This document shows positions 7,919 to 15,187 of a stretch of DNA of 27,887 bases, piece by piece. The stretch's first letter is position 1; the number at the start of each line of letters is the position of its first letter. A model generated the notes under the pieces. It was not told where the DNA came from. It worked only from the letters and a program-made list of their open reading frames with translations, and ran no database searches. This DNA comes from Bacteroidales bacterium UBA4284 (GTDB lineage: Bacteria > Bacteroidota > Bacteroidia > Bacteroidales > UBA932): contig DGVM01000079.1 of NCBI GenBank assembly GCA_002395925.1, positions 1 through 27,887 on the forward strand, given 5' to 3'. The translations under genes and the position numbers were made by a program.

Positions 7919-7950
7919 GCTCTGGTCAGGTGTCTGGCCAGGGCTTTTTT
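7919..7950 (+). terminator. Rho-independent terminator closing the hairpin array
   Basis: GCTCTGGTCAG at 7919-7929 pairs with CTGGCCAGGGC at 7934-7944 through a GTGT loop (with G-T wobbles) and is followed by TTTTTT. A strong + strand terminator with no gene upstream for 2 kb implies that the array is transcribed on the + strand. Confidence 0.8.
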
Positions 7951-8004
7951 GTTGTTTGCTCAGGGACTTGTTTTTGTTGTGAAATTATTGTAAATGATTG
8001 AAAA

Positions 8005-8012
8005 TAAATTTG
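8005..8012 (+). promoter_or_regulatory. Bacteroidetes -7 box for the 8066-11980 unit
   Basis: TAAATTTG fits TAnnTTTG exactly and lies 53 bases before the first ATG, just after the array terminator, in AT-rich DNA. No well-spaced -33 TTTG is clear. Confidence 0.55.
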
Positions 8013-8065
8013 TTAATGTCAATTATTTTTCGTAACTTGTAGGTAGAAACATAAGGATTGAGACT

Positions 8066-8269
8066 ATGAAAAGTGTCGAAAGAAAAGAGAGATTGCGCCG
8101 CCTGTCCGAGATGAACAGGAGGGCGCTGGGTGTGTCTTCGTTCGAGGCTCCGGAGTCGGGGCTGGTAGTGGGTTGTGGGGCGTCAACTGCCAGGGAGTTG
8201 TTGATGGCCATTCGTGAAAGGAAGGGGTATATCTGCCGGGCGGTGGCCAGGCGTAATGGTAACTATTAA
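8066..8269 (+). CDS. Small basic protein of unknown function
   Basis: The 67-residue protein is basic at both ends (MKSVERKERLRRL and RAVARRNGNY) with a short Gly/Ala-rich centre. It has no signal peptide or membrane segment. It starts with ATG after a purine-rich AAGGATTGAG segment and follows a good -7 box, which supports it as the first gene of this unit. The next gene begins 18 bases later. I do not recognise a family; a DNA- or RNA-binding role is possible from charge alone. Confidence 0.5.
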   Translation: MKSVERKERLRRLSEMNRRALGVSSFEAPESGLVVGCGASTARELLMAIRERKGYICRAVARRNGNY

Positions 8270-8287
8270 TTTTTAGAGGACTTTGCT

Positions 8288-8944
8288 ATGAATAAGTGTA
8301 GGATCGAGAAAACGTATCGCGTGTGTGATGGTTCAATGTACAATGGTAACCGGATGGTCGGTGGACTGTATCCAAATGTGAAGTGGGATGATCAGTTGTT
8401 CCAGCGCTTTGGGCAGGCGGACAAGACGGTGCCGGAGCTGGCCGGCTTGCAGCCGGAGGGGTTCGTGGACGGGACGGAGTTTGACGTGATGAAGTTCGAC
8501 TTCGACAAGTTGGCGGAGATTCGTGAGACGGTGCTGCGGTATTTTACCTTGATTGATGGGTATGACTGTGAGGCGGATCTGGAGAATATGACTGCGCTGG
8601 TGCGGGAGCTGCATTCGTGTCCGGAGTCGTACACCAAGGGGCAGCTGCAGCCCGGGGAGTTGATTCTGGCAATGTGGATGGCGGAGGTGCCGTTCAAGCG
8701 GTTCAAGTATCAGGACCTTCCGGAGACGGTGGTGTTTGCGGTGGACTGGGATGAGGTGTCGGATCCGGCGAACTATATCGACAACTTCCATGGGTTTGAG
8801 AATCTACTGCGCCCTTCTTCGGGGTGGTTCAAGCCGGAAGGGGAGCGTGTGTCTGTCGGTGGAGGTGTTGACTTCCTATGCCTCAACCCAAAAGTCTCAG
8901 AGGGTGCCCTGGTTGGTCCTTTCCCCGTCTGTAGTACCTGTTAA
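8288..8944 (+). CDS. Unknown protein (218 aa)
   Basis: The protein is acidic, rich in aromatic residues and lacks a signal peptide. AGAGGA lies eight bases before the ATG. Its stop TAA touches the ATG of the next gene (TAAATG), which suggests translational coupling. Residues 1-190 have the composition of a normal globular protein. The last 25 residues (from VGGGVDFLCLNP) are of different character, so a late frameshift or low-complexity tail is possible. I do not recognise the family. Its place upstream of a structural-type paralog and a recombinase relative suggests a role in the mobile unit. Confidence 0.55.
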   Translation: MNKCRIEKTYRVCDGSMYNGNRMVGGLYPNVKWDDQLFQRFGQADKTVPELAGLQPEGFVDGTEFDVMKFDFDKLAEIRETVLRYFTLIDGYDCEADLENMTALVRELHSCPESYTKGQLQPGELILAMWMAEVPFKRFKYQDLPETVVFAVDWDEVSDPANYIDNFHGFENLLRPSSGWFKPEGERVSVGGGVDFLCLNPKVSEGALVGPFPVCSTC

Positions 8945-9670
8945 ATGGGTGTGGCCATGGTGCGGTTTCGTCCGAATATCCTTGTCAGTGATGTCTTCGG
9001 CTCTGCCGGGGACGTCACGGCAAGGCATGTGGAGGGGGAGACGTTCCTGGTGAAGCGGTCGTCGGTCCGGTTCCCGGGGAGCCCGGCGCAGCTGGAGCAT
9101 CTGGAGGTGCATCGCCGGGCATTGGCGGCCTGGCGGGAGGTGCCGCATTCGGTGCAGGAGATTTGGAATGAGTATGCCAGGGATGTGGAGCCGCACCGGC
9201 CGCCGTTCGACCACTCGTCCTGGATCTCGGGGCAGAACCTGTTCGTGTCGGCGTATCACGGGTTCTATACGTTGGGGCAGGAGCATTCGCCGGAGCCGCT
9301 CCGGTTTGAGCCGTTCCCGGGGTTCGCTCTGTCGGTGGAGTCGGCGGTTGTTGGGGGCGAAGACCTGGTGCTTCGCTTGTCAGTAGCCGGGCTGGAGTAT
9401 GTGGAAGCGTCTCGGTACTGGTTGTATGGTCGGGTGCAGCTGGTGGAGGCTGGCCGTGGCTTGAACTCTCGGGTGCCGTGGAAGTCGGTGTTGGCTTCAG
9501 GGCCTTGCTCGGCTTCGCCGGTTGAGGTCGTGCTTTCAGAGTTTCGGTCGGTGTGGCCGGCGGTGGATGGGGCTTTGGTGTTTGGTGTGAATATGCGTTT
9601 TGTGCTGCTGGATGCGGTGACGGGTTATCGCAGCCAGAAGCATCGTAAGTCTTGTGTTGTGGAATTGTAA
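8945..9670 (+). CDS. Structural-type protein, relative of the 12919 and 15188 proteins (DUF6266-like N-terminus)
   Basis: The 241-residue protein shares its first 110 residues with two proteins on the opposite strand. The pattern is FGSAGDVTARHVEG, a Q in the middle, W---P-S-Q--W---A, then SGQNLFVSAY. I recall a similar Gly-rich start followed by a helical Q/W segment in the Bacteroidetes family DUF6266, but the link is only a resemblance. The C-terminal half looks beta-rich and ends with a Lys/Arg-rich segment. No signal peptide is seen. ATG 8945 is coupled to the upstream stop; ATG 8957 is an alternative. The next gene starts 12 bases downstream. Function is unknown; a virion-like or surface-assembly role is inference. 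Confidence 0.6.
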   Translation: MGVAMVRFRPNILVSDVFGSAGDVTARHVEGETFLVKRSSVRFPGSPAQLEHLEVHRRALAAWREVPHSVQEIWNEYARDVEPHRPPFDHSSWISGQNLFVSAYHGFYTLGQEHSPEPLRFEPFPGFALSVESAVVGGEDLVLRLSVAGLEYVEASRYWLYGRVQLVEAGRGLNSRVPWKSVLASGPCSASPVEVVLSEFRSVWPAVDGALVFGVNMRFVLLDAVTGYRSQKHRKSCVVEL

Positions 9671-9682
9671 TTGTCTGTTGTT

Positions 9683-11980
9683 ATGTTCAAAGTGTCATTA
9701 TATAAGAGTGTAAATGTTCGGACCGGGGAGGTGCCCCTGCGGTTCCGTCTGCGGGAAGGAGCGAATGTGGACTTGGCGCTGGAGCCCCCTGTGATGGTTC
9801 CGGCCGTGGATCTCCAGGCGTTCAATAAAGATGGGGTGGTTCAGCCTGGGGTGAAGGAGTACAATATCCAGCTGAAGAAGGAGATTGACCGGTATAGCTC
9901 GGTGATGAGCGAGGTGTACCTGGCAATGGTCCAGTCTGGCGCTGCCATCGATGATGAATCTTTTAAGAAGGCTGTTGAGGAGAAGATGGCGGAAGATGCT
10001 TCCGATGTGCCGGCGGAGTCTTCTCTTGTCGGCAGGTTCCGCAGGTATCTGGAAGAGGAGCACGAGGTCGGCCGGTTCAGTGACAAGATGTTCCGGGAGA
10101 CGTACCAGATCTCGAGGAAGCTGGAGCGATACCTGGTCATCCGGGAGCACGTGGGGCTGAAACCGGCGGAGTTCACGCCGGAGATGGTGGTGGACTTTGA
10201 GAAGTTCTGCATTGACGAGTATCTGTATGCAGCCAATCCCAAATACGCAGCCTTGTATCCCAGAGGTTATTCGGAGTGCCGGTATTGGCCCAAGCGCAAG
10301 CTGAAAGAAGAACCGCTTCGGAAGGTCTTGCTTCACTTTCAGACTTTTTGGAATGATTTGGTTTTGTTCGGCGAGATTAAGAGTTCTCCGTACGAGGGGT
10401 ATGTGCCGTGGATGGAAGAGAAAAAGCAGAAATGGTATTCCGAGATGATCGGCGAGCCGTTCTCGCTCACGATGGATGAGTTCCAGCAGGTCCTGGCCGC
10501 TCCGGTTCCGGAGCGGATGGCTATGGCGCGGAATGCGTTCATCCTCCAGATGTGCATCGGCTGCCGGTGGGAGGACCTGATGAAACTGAAACTGAAAAAC
10601 GTATTCGTGTCCAAGGAGGGTATACCTTATATATATTTCTGCCACACGGCCATCCGGAAGAAGGAGAAGGTGAAGTATGCGTATGAGATTGAGATGCCGC
10701 TGGTGCGGATAGCGTTTGATATCGTGAAGCGAACCAGGCTTGAGTTTCATTTCTCTCGTAGTCGGCCGGATCCGTACAACAAGAAGATCCAGGAGCTGTT
10801 GCGTCATTGTGGGATAACCAGAGAAATCTGTTTGTTTAACAATCGGACAAAACAGTCTGAATGGGTGCCCATCTGCGATGCCTTCACCCAGGGGCACGTT
10901 CATAAGACTCATATGGACATCATCCACGAATCGGAGTGTCTTCGGGGTATGCGCGGGGATGGTTATACCGGAGCCAGGGTGATGGCGAAGTTAAAGAATA
11001 AGCGCATCGACGACGTGTTCTGGAACCTCAACTGGTCATTCGGCCAGAAGTCGTTCCGGGTGGATGAGAACCTCAACATCATCGAAGGCGTTCCGTTCGT
11101 GGAGCGGGATCCGCTGGTGTATCAGGAGCAGCCGGACAAGCTGCCCGGGGGGCGGACCAATCCGTATGTGATTTCTGAACTGTTGCCCATGCCGGCCGGC
11201 GAGGGTAAACCGCAGGATAGGGTCGTTCTCCGGAATGGATGCGCTTTGGTTCGTGCCCGGAAGGTTCTTGTTTGCGGAACTCAGTTCACGGAGTTCCTGG
11301 ACACCCTGGAGAATGATCATCGGCAGTGCATCCAGTACGGAATCCTGCTGCTTAAGATGCTTTCGGATTTCAAGGTGACATTCGTGAGGGACTGCAAGGA
11401 TACCATTTATGAACTGCGGAGCGCTCTTCGGGGGTATATGTATTCGACGTACTTCTACTTGAATGGCGACACCATCGTCATTTTGCATGGCTGCCTGGAC
11501 GAAAAGCATCGCAGACATAAAGCCTCCGGTACCGGAAATATGCCCGTTGTGCGAGCGCTTCGCTGGCAGCATGTGACAGGGGAAATTTCGGGGGAGGATT
11601 ATGACGGAGTTTTGGACGGGATTTTCGGGGAGCGGGGGACCACTAAACGGGAGGTGATGGAGATGAGGGCTTGCGCCAGTTACGTGAGCCAGGCTCTCCG
11701 GCAGGCCCGCATCGATGCCGGCCTTCTGCAGGAGCAGCTCTTCTCAAAGTGGGGGCTCAAAGATGACTGTGGCGCGCTCGCTCACGCGGAGAACGGAACC
11801 CGCGTCCTGCCGTTCAAATATCTATTCCGGCACCTGGATGGCCTCGGCCTCAAAGCTGTTGTGGTCCGTCCCGGCCTAATCGACTGGAATCCCATCTCCC
11901 GCACCCACACCCTGGAGCAGATGCTCACCGAGATCGGCGAACCGGTGTATCGCTGGAAGCGGAAAGAGCCGGATAAATAG
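9683..11980 (+). CDS. Inactive tyrosine recombinase fused to HigB/RelE-like and XRE-like domains
   Basis: The 765-residue protein aligns along residues 1-470 with the recombinase at 20957-22837: the start (FKVSLYK), the EEYLY-type core segment, CIGCRW with conserved Arg 295, KTHMDI and FGQKSFRVDENL. The second catalytic Arg is replaced by His 407 and the Tyr nucleophile falls on Leu 437, so it should not cut DNA. Residues 532-629 then resemble a HigB/RelE toxin: FTEFLDTLEND, IYELR, YFYLNGDTIVILHG and a basic tail, though the usual Arg and paired Lys residues are changed. Residues 660-731 resemble a HigA-type XRE antitoxin (YVSQALRQARIDAGLLQEQL, then FRHLDGLGLKAVV). The order matches higBA operons but all in one frame. 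ATG 9683 is chosen over an in-frame TTG at 9671. Perhaps a DNA-bound regulator. Confidence 0.7.
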   Translation: MFKVSLYKSVNVRTGEVPLRFRLREGANVDLALEPPVMVPAVDLQAFNKDGVVQPGVKEYNIQLKKEIDRYSSVMSEVYLAMVQSGAAIDDESFKKAVEEKMAEDASDVPAESSLVGRFRRYLEEEHEVGRFSDKMFRETYQISRKLERYLVIREHVGLKPAEFTPEMVVDFEKFCIDEYLYAANPKYAALYPRGYSECRYWPKRKLKEEPLRKVLLHFQTFWNDLVLFGEIKSSPYEGYVPWMEEKKQKWYSEMIGEPFSLTMDEFQQVLAAPVPERMAMARNAFILQMCIGCRWEDLMKLKLKNVFVSKEGIPYIYFCHTAIRKKEKVKYAYEIEMPLVRIAFDIVKRTRLEFHFSRSRPDPYNKKIQELLRHCGITREICLFNNRTKQSEWVPICDAFTQGHVHKTHMDIIHESECLRGMRGDGYTGARVMAKLKNKRIDDVFWNLNWSFGQKSFRVDENLNIIEGVPFVERDPLVYQEQPDKLPGGRTNPYVISELLPMPAGEGKPQDRVVLRNGCALVRARKVLVCGTQFTEFLDTLENDHRQCIQYGILLLKMLSDFKVTFVRDCKDTIYELRSALRGYMYSTYFYLNGDTIVILHGCLDEKHRRHKASGTGNMPVVRALRWQHVTGEISGEDYDGVLDGIFGERGTTKREVMEMRACASYVSQALRQARIDAGLLQEQLFSKWGLKDDCGALAHAENGTRVLPFKYLFRHLDGLGLKAVVVRPGLIDWNPISRTHTLEQMLTEIGEPVYRWKRKEPDK

Positions 11981-12008
11981 ATTTGTCAAGAAGAATTAAA
12001 GAAAAAGT

Positions 12009-12039
12009 TTTGGTTTTATAAGTAAAATGCTTAAATTTG
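12009..12039 (+). promoter_or_regulatory. Bacteroidetes-type promoter
   Basis: TTTG at 12009-12012, a 19-base spacer and TAAATTTG at 12032-12039 match the Bacteroidetes -33/-7 consensus. Transcription should start near 12046, between the recombinase-fusion gene and the NYN gene. Confidence 0.7.
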
Positions 12040-12045
12040 TGGCAC

Positions 12046-12106
12046 TATTATCCCCCTTAGATGAAAAAGGCTAAGGCTTGCCACCTCTCGGGGTGGCTTA
12101 TTTTTT
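12046..12106 (+). ncRNA. Candidate small RNA or attenuator leader upstream of the NYN gene
   Basis: The segment between the promoter and the NYN start could form two hairpins: CCTTAG at 12055-12060 with CTAAGG at 12071-12076, then GCCACC at 12080-12085 with GGTGGC at 12092-12097 followed by TTATTTTTT. That is the outline of a 60-nt terminated RNA. It also contains a 15-codon ORF (ATG 12061, MKKAKACHLSGWLIF) overlapping the terminator, so leader-peptide attenuation is an alternative. The terminator may equally serve the upstream gene. Confidence 0.45.
12080..12106 (+). terminator. Rho-independent terminator in the NYN leader
   Basis: GCCACC-TCTCGG-GGTGGC followed by TTATTTTTT lies 12 bases before the NYN ATG. 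Confidence 0.7.
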
Positions 12107-12117
12107 AAGAATAGAAT

Positions 12118-12768
12118 ATGGACACACAGAAAGTAATCGTCTACGTTGACGGCTTCAACTTCTATTATGGCCTTCGCTCGGATCGGCGTTGGAAACAGTA
12201 TTATTGGCTGGATGTGGTGAAGCTGTTTGAGAAGTTTATGAAACCCGGCCAAGAGCTGGTGGCTGTGAAGTATTTCTCTGCTCGTCCCACGAATGATCCG
12301 GGAAAGAACACTCGTCAGTATGCGTTCTTCCAGGCCAATAAGGAGAACCCGAAGTTTCAGCTGATTCTGGGGAGCTATTTGAGCAAGCAGATCACGTGCT
12401 TCAGGTGTGGCAATATTATCCACACACATGAAGAGAAGGAGACTGATGCACGCATCGTTACTCAGATTGTTTCCGATGCTTATGAGAAGAAGTGTGATAT
12501 CGCGATTGTGGTTTCAGCCGATAGTGATATGATACCGGCAGTGGAGATTGCCCAGCATATTGGACAAAAGGTGTTTGTCTATTTCCCGCCCAATCACTAT
12601 TCCAGCAACCTGGCAGCGTTGGCGAACGGAAATCCGATTCTGCTAGCGCGTTATGAGAGCCGTTTTAAGCAGAGTCTTCTTCCGGATACGGTTCATTTGG
12701 TAGCACAGAACTTCGATTTGACTATTCCTGCAAAATGGAAAGGTTATCAACCCGTACGTCATCCATAG
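12118..12768 (+). CDS. NYN domain (LabA/DUF88-type) PIN-like ribonuclease
   Basis: The 216-residue protein opens with VIVYVDGFNFYYG (D11, N14), carries KETDARIV at 107-114 and IAIVVSADSDMIPAVE at 128-143. These are the acidic clusters of the NYN/PIN fold that bind metal and cut RNA. A CxxC pair (C94, C97) next to HTH is present before the second acidic cluster and may bind zinc. The protein is cytoplasmic. It is preceded by a strong promoter and a terminator hairpin, and followed by a terminator at 12791, so it is its own unit. NYN proteins are widespread in accessory DNA, sometimes in defence; the target here is unknown. Confidence 0.85.
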   Translation: MDTQKVIVYVDGFNFYYGLRSDRRWKQYYWLDVVKLFEKFMKPGQELVAVKYFSARPTNDPGKNTRQYAFFQANKENPKFQLILGSYLSKQITCFRCGNIIHTHEEKETDARIVTQIVSDAYEKKCDIAIVVSADSDMIPAVEIAQHIGQKVFVYFPPNHYSSNLAALANGNPILLARYESRFKQSLLPDTVHLVAQNFDLTIPAKWKGYQPVRHP

Positions 12769-12790
12769 TTTATTGATATGACATTGATTG

Positions 12791-12814
12791 AGGCGTCCTT
12801 CGGGACGCCTTTTT
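12791..12814 (+). terminator. Rho-independent terminator of the NYN gene
   Basis: AGGCGTCC at 12791-12798 pairs with GGACGCCT at 12803-12810 over a TTCG loop, followed by a T-run. Confidence 0.85.
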
Positions 12815-12826
12815 CGCATCAAGGCA

Positions 12827-12863
12827 AAACAAAACCTCCGGCATCGTCGCGATGGCGGAGGTT
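12827..12863 (-). terminator. Terminator of the minus-strand structural/lysis operon
   Basis: AACCTCCG at 12833-12840 pairs with CGGAGGTT at 12856-12863, with ATCG/CGAT inside. The minus strand continues into a T-rich tail (12834 down to 12827). It faces the NYN terminator. Confidence 0.75.
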
Positions 12864-12918
12864 GGATGGTTTTGGAACGAATCGGGGTTGGGTGACCGGA
12901 CCCCGGGCCGGTGAGAGA

Positions 12919-13635
12919 CTACGGCTCATCGGGATCCGGATCGGCCTCGGTCTGCGCCCACTTGACCATGGTCTGCATGGGAACGGAGGTCTCGCCGGTG
13001 GCGGAGTCCACATAGAAGTACTTGAAGAAGACCTTCGGAGCGCCTGCGCTTAGGACACCCTTGGCAGCTTCGTAGTCGGCCTTGATGTCGATGGCGGCAT
13101 CGGTGGGCTCTTCAACTGCCTTGATCTGGGTGGCCTTTCCGTAGCCGCGGCTCACGCCGTTGCTCTGGCCTTCGGAAGCCTGGATGATAAGGTAGATGCC
13201 GCCGTTGTCGGCGATGGCCTGGTTCAGTTTGAAGGTGAACGCGGCGCTGGTGCAGACGATGGTGGCCTCGGAAGGAGTCTCCACACCCGAGAGGGTAGGA
13301 GGAGTGGTCAGGATGGAGCCGCCCAACTTCACGACCCAGAAGTTGAGGCGCTGGAAGAGGTTCAGGCCGGAGATCTTGCCCTTGGTGCCCAGGATGGACT
13401 TGGCATCTGCGCTCAGGGCAGCTTTGTTCCAGGCGAGGATCTGCTCGTTGGTGAGAGATTTCCAGGAGGTCGTGATCATCTTCATCACGCCCTTGTTCTT
13501 GGCCTGGTCGGAAGTTCCGATACGGCCGCCGTAGCCACGGTTCTTGATGAACTTGCGGCCCTTGACCTTCGCGGCGGTAACGCCCTTGGCGCTGCCGGAC
13601 ATCTCTTCAAAAGCGATGGAGGGGATGTATTTCAT
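12919..13635 (-). CDS. Structural-type protein (DUF6266-like N-terminus), last gene of the lysis operon
   Basis: The 238-residue protein begins MKYIPSIAFEEMSGSAKGV and shares this start, the W--LT-EQ--AWN segment and KISGLNLFQRLN with the 348-residue protein at 15188. After a Pro-rich joint it continues into a beta-rich domain of about 130 residues with a YFYVDSATGE strand near the end and an acidic DPDPDEP tail. No signal peptide or membrane helix is seen. It lies 6 bases after the spanin-like gene. The role is unknown. Two related proteins bracketing a holin and a spanin suggest late, structural expression, but that is inference. Confidence 0.65.
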   Translation of the reverse strand: MKYIPSIAFEEMSGSAKGVTAAKVKGRKFIKNRGYGGRIGTSDQAKNKGVMKMITTSWKSLTNEQILAWNKAALSADAKSILGTKGKISGLNLFQRLNFWVVKLGGSILTTPPTLSGVETPSEATIVCTSAAFTFKLNQAIADNGGIYLIIQASEGQSNGVSRGYGKATQIKAVEEPTDAAIDIKADYEAAKGVLSAGAPKVFFKYFYVDSATGETSVPMQTMVKWAQTEADPDPDEP

Positions 13636-13641
13636 AGCGAA

Positions 13642-14148
13642 TTACAGTTTAAAAGGGTTTTTGAAATGGAGGAATAGATATAGTGCTGCAGTAACTATTG
13701 CAAGGAGTAGGAGAGTAAGCGTGGCGCCGCCGGTACGCATCTTAAAGGCTTGCCATTTAGTGAGTTGACGTTCTACCTCAACGGTTTGTGTCTGGATCCG
13801 GTCGCGAAAGATGATGGAGTCCCGGTAGACAATCTTCGTCTCGACCTGGACCGGATGCCTGACCGGCTTGGTCTCCAGGCTGTGGTGGAGGAATCCGTCC
13901 TGGACGGTCGCTTCGCTCTTGGCATACGGGTTCTCGAGCGTGGAGGTCGTATCCCTCGTGACAACGCGCTCCACGATGACCGGCAGCTCGACGTATGCCG
14001 TATCGTGGACGGTCTCCGTCACCGTGTGAACCTCAACCCGGGTGCTGTCCGTCACGGATGGCGAGACTTGGCGGGCAGCACCGCAGGAAGAGGCGCCCAG
14101 CAGAGCGAGCGGAAAGAGGAAAGAAAGTATGAGAGGGGAGCGAATCAT
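13642..14148 (-). CDS. Spanin-like lipoprotein with C-terminal membrane anchor
   Basis: The 168-residue protein has an N-terminal signal ending in the lipobox-like LLGASSC (Cys 22), a periplasmic stretch rich in Thr/Val repeats of VxDT and YRD type, then LTKWQAFKMRTGG and one membrane helix at about 142-161. An outer-membrane lipid anchor plus an inner-membrane helix in one chain is the layout of unimolecular spanins, which fuse the two membranes at the end of phage lysis. Proteins of this look, with the KWQ motif before the helix, also occur in Bacteroides phages as far as I recall. Its ATG overlaps the stop of the holin-like gene (ATGA), so the two are translationally coupled. Confidence 0.7.
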   Translation of the reverse strand: MIRSPLILSFLFPLALLGASSCGAARQVSPSVTDSTRVEVHTVTETVHDTAYVELPVIVERVVTRDTTSTLENPYAKSEATVQDGFLHHSLETKPVRHPVQVETKIVYRDSIIFRDRIQTQTVEVERQLTKWQAFKMRTGGATLTLLLLAIVTAALYLFLHFKNPFKL

Positions 14149-14423
14149 TCTGTTTCTTCGGGTTCAATGCCGGTGCGGCGTTCCACGTTGCGGATCTCAG
14201 CGGCCATCTTGTTGATCTTGACATCGTAGCTGGCTTTCACTCCGAGGATAGCGCCGCAGAGGACAAGCAGCTGGCTCACGATGGCAATCGCGCTGTTGGT
14301 AATCTCGCCCAAGGGCTCGATGAAGAAAAGGCAGCCCAGCGCAATGCCCACGCCGGCACTGAAACTGGCGATGGCCATGCCGCCCTGCAGGCGCGTGAGT
14401 TCCATTTTCTTCTTCTCAGACAT
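14145..14423 (-). CDS. Holin-like small membrane protein
   Basis: The 92-residue protein has a basic N-terminus (MSEKKKMELTRLQGG), two membrane helices at about 15-35 and 41-62 joined by a short EPLGE turn, and a charged C-terminal tail. That is a class II holin layout. Holins open the inner membrane so that an endolysin without a signal peptide can reach the wall; the amidase of this unit has none, which fits. The gene lies 5 bases after the 246-residue protein and overlaps the spanin-like gene by four bases. Small two-helix proteins can have other roles, so the call rests on context. Confidence 0.65.
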   Translation of the reverse strand: MSEKKKMELTRLQGGMAIASFSAGVGIALGCLFFIEPLGEITNSAIAIVSQLLVLCGAILGVKASYDVKINKMAAEIRNVERRTGIEPEETE

Positions 14424-14428
14424 TGGCG

Positions 14429-15169
14429 TTATTCTTTGTTGTCGCGAACCAGGAATGCATACACAAATGGATCGTGGCCAGTGTCGAAGAATCCCATCAC
14501 ACGGCGCTGGTTGCTGAGTACCTTGTTCTCGATGTGGGCCTCCGCCATACCGTCGCAGTTGGGGTGCATCTGGTTACCGCCTCCGCAGATTGGAACGTCA
14601 GCAGTGATGTCTGCGGGTAGCTGTTCCATCGTTACCTCCCAAAGTGAATCCCTGTAAGCATATGTGCAACTGGAGAACATCAGGTGAATGAACACCCAGT
14701 GTTCGAACTCCACCATGAAGGTCTCGTAATTAAAGCGCAGGTAGTTGCCTTCCGTGGTCATCGTCAGGCGCTGCTGCGTTCCTTTGATGGTGTTGGCTCC
14801 TTGGTTCAGCTGCGGATAGAGCGTCAGGATGTAGATGATGAGCGGACCATTGGCATCGAACCAGGGCTGCTTCTCGATGACGATGGTGTTCTTGTCCTTC
14901 ACCCAGGACTTGAGAATAGAACCGCCGTCATATATGGCATCGCCCCAGGAATAATGCTGGGCCTCTTCGAAACGGAGAAAGACAGCCCCCACTGCGCTGC
15001 GGTCTATACTGAGGTCCGGCACGTAAATCTCCAGCTGCTCGCAAGCCTGGTAGTCCGGGCTCGTCGGATCAAAACTGAACTTGGAATTCAGCACCACGTA
15101 GTTCTCTGCCTGATAATCTTTGAACTGGATTTGGCCGGCTCCGAAATTGTTTCCTGTACTGTTGAACAT
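14429..15169 (-). CDS. Unknown beta-rich protein of the structural/lysis operon
   Basis: The 246-residue protein is predicted to be mostly beta strands, rich in aromatic residues and Asn, with a Gly/Cys segment near ICGGGNQMHPNCDG. It has no signal peptide and no membrane helix. It sits 18 bases after the 348-residue structural-type protein and 5 bases before the holin-like gene. I do not recognise it. Composition and position would suit a virion or adhesion component, or a cargo released by lysis, but there is no motif to decide. Confidence 0.6.
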   Translation of the reverse strand: MFNSTGNNFGAGQIQFKDYQAENYVVLNSKFSFDPTSPDYQACEQLEIYVPDLSIDRSAVGAVFLRFEEAQHYSWGDAIYDGGSILKSWVKDKNTIVIEKQPWFDANGPLIIYILTLYPQLNQGANTIKGTQQRLTMTTEGNYLRFNYETFMVEFEHWVFIHLMFSSCTYAYRDSLWEVTMEQLPADITADVPICGGGNQMHPNCDGMAEAHIENKVLSNQRRVMGFFDTGHDPFVYAFLVRDNKE

Positions 15170-15187
15170 GGCTTTTCAGTTTGAGGG

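Larger units (their letters stand above)
6284..7950. repeat. GC-rich array of long inverted repeats, no credible protein gene
   Basis: About 1.67 kb of GC-rich DNA consists of one long hairpin after another. Clear examples are 6284-6329, 6521-6549 (10-bp perfect stem), 6640-6664, 7068-7116, 7117-7146 (12-bp perfect stem), 7244-7294, 7719-7799 and 7896-7914, ending in a terminator at 7919-7950. Many loops carry CTGCGCTC or TTCG. Open frames exist on both strands and in several phases, but all translate into Pro/Arg/Ala/Gly-rich strings without domains, so I do not call a gene. The array separates the defence block from the phage-like units. It could be a large structured RNA, a single-strand DNA signal (replication or transfer origin) or a nest of REP-like palindromes. 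Confidence 0.7.

Noticed and set aside
6284..7950. CRISPR array
   Set aside because: The hairpins differ from each other in sequence and spacing; there are no identical direct repeats with unique spacers and no cas genes.
9698..10927. A 409-codon open frame opposite the recombinase-fusion gene
   Set aside because: It is an antisense shadow of a gene with clear homology to the second recombinase.
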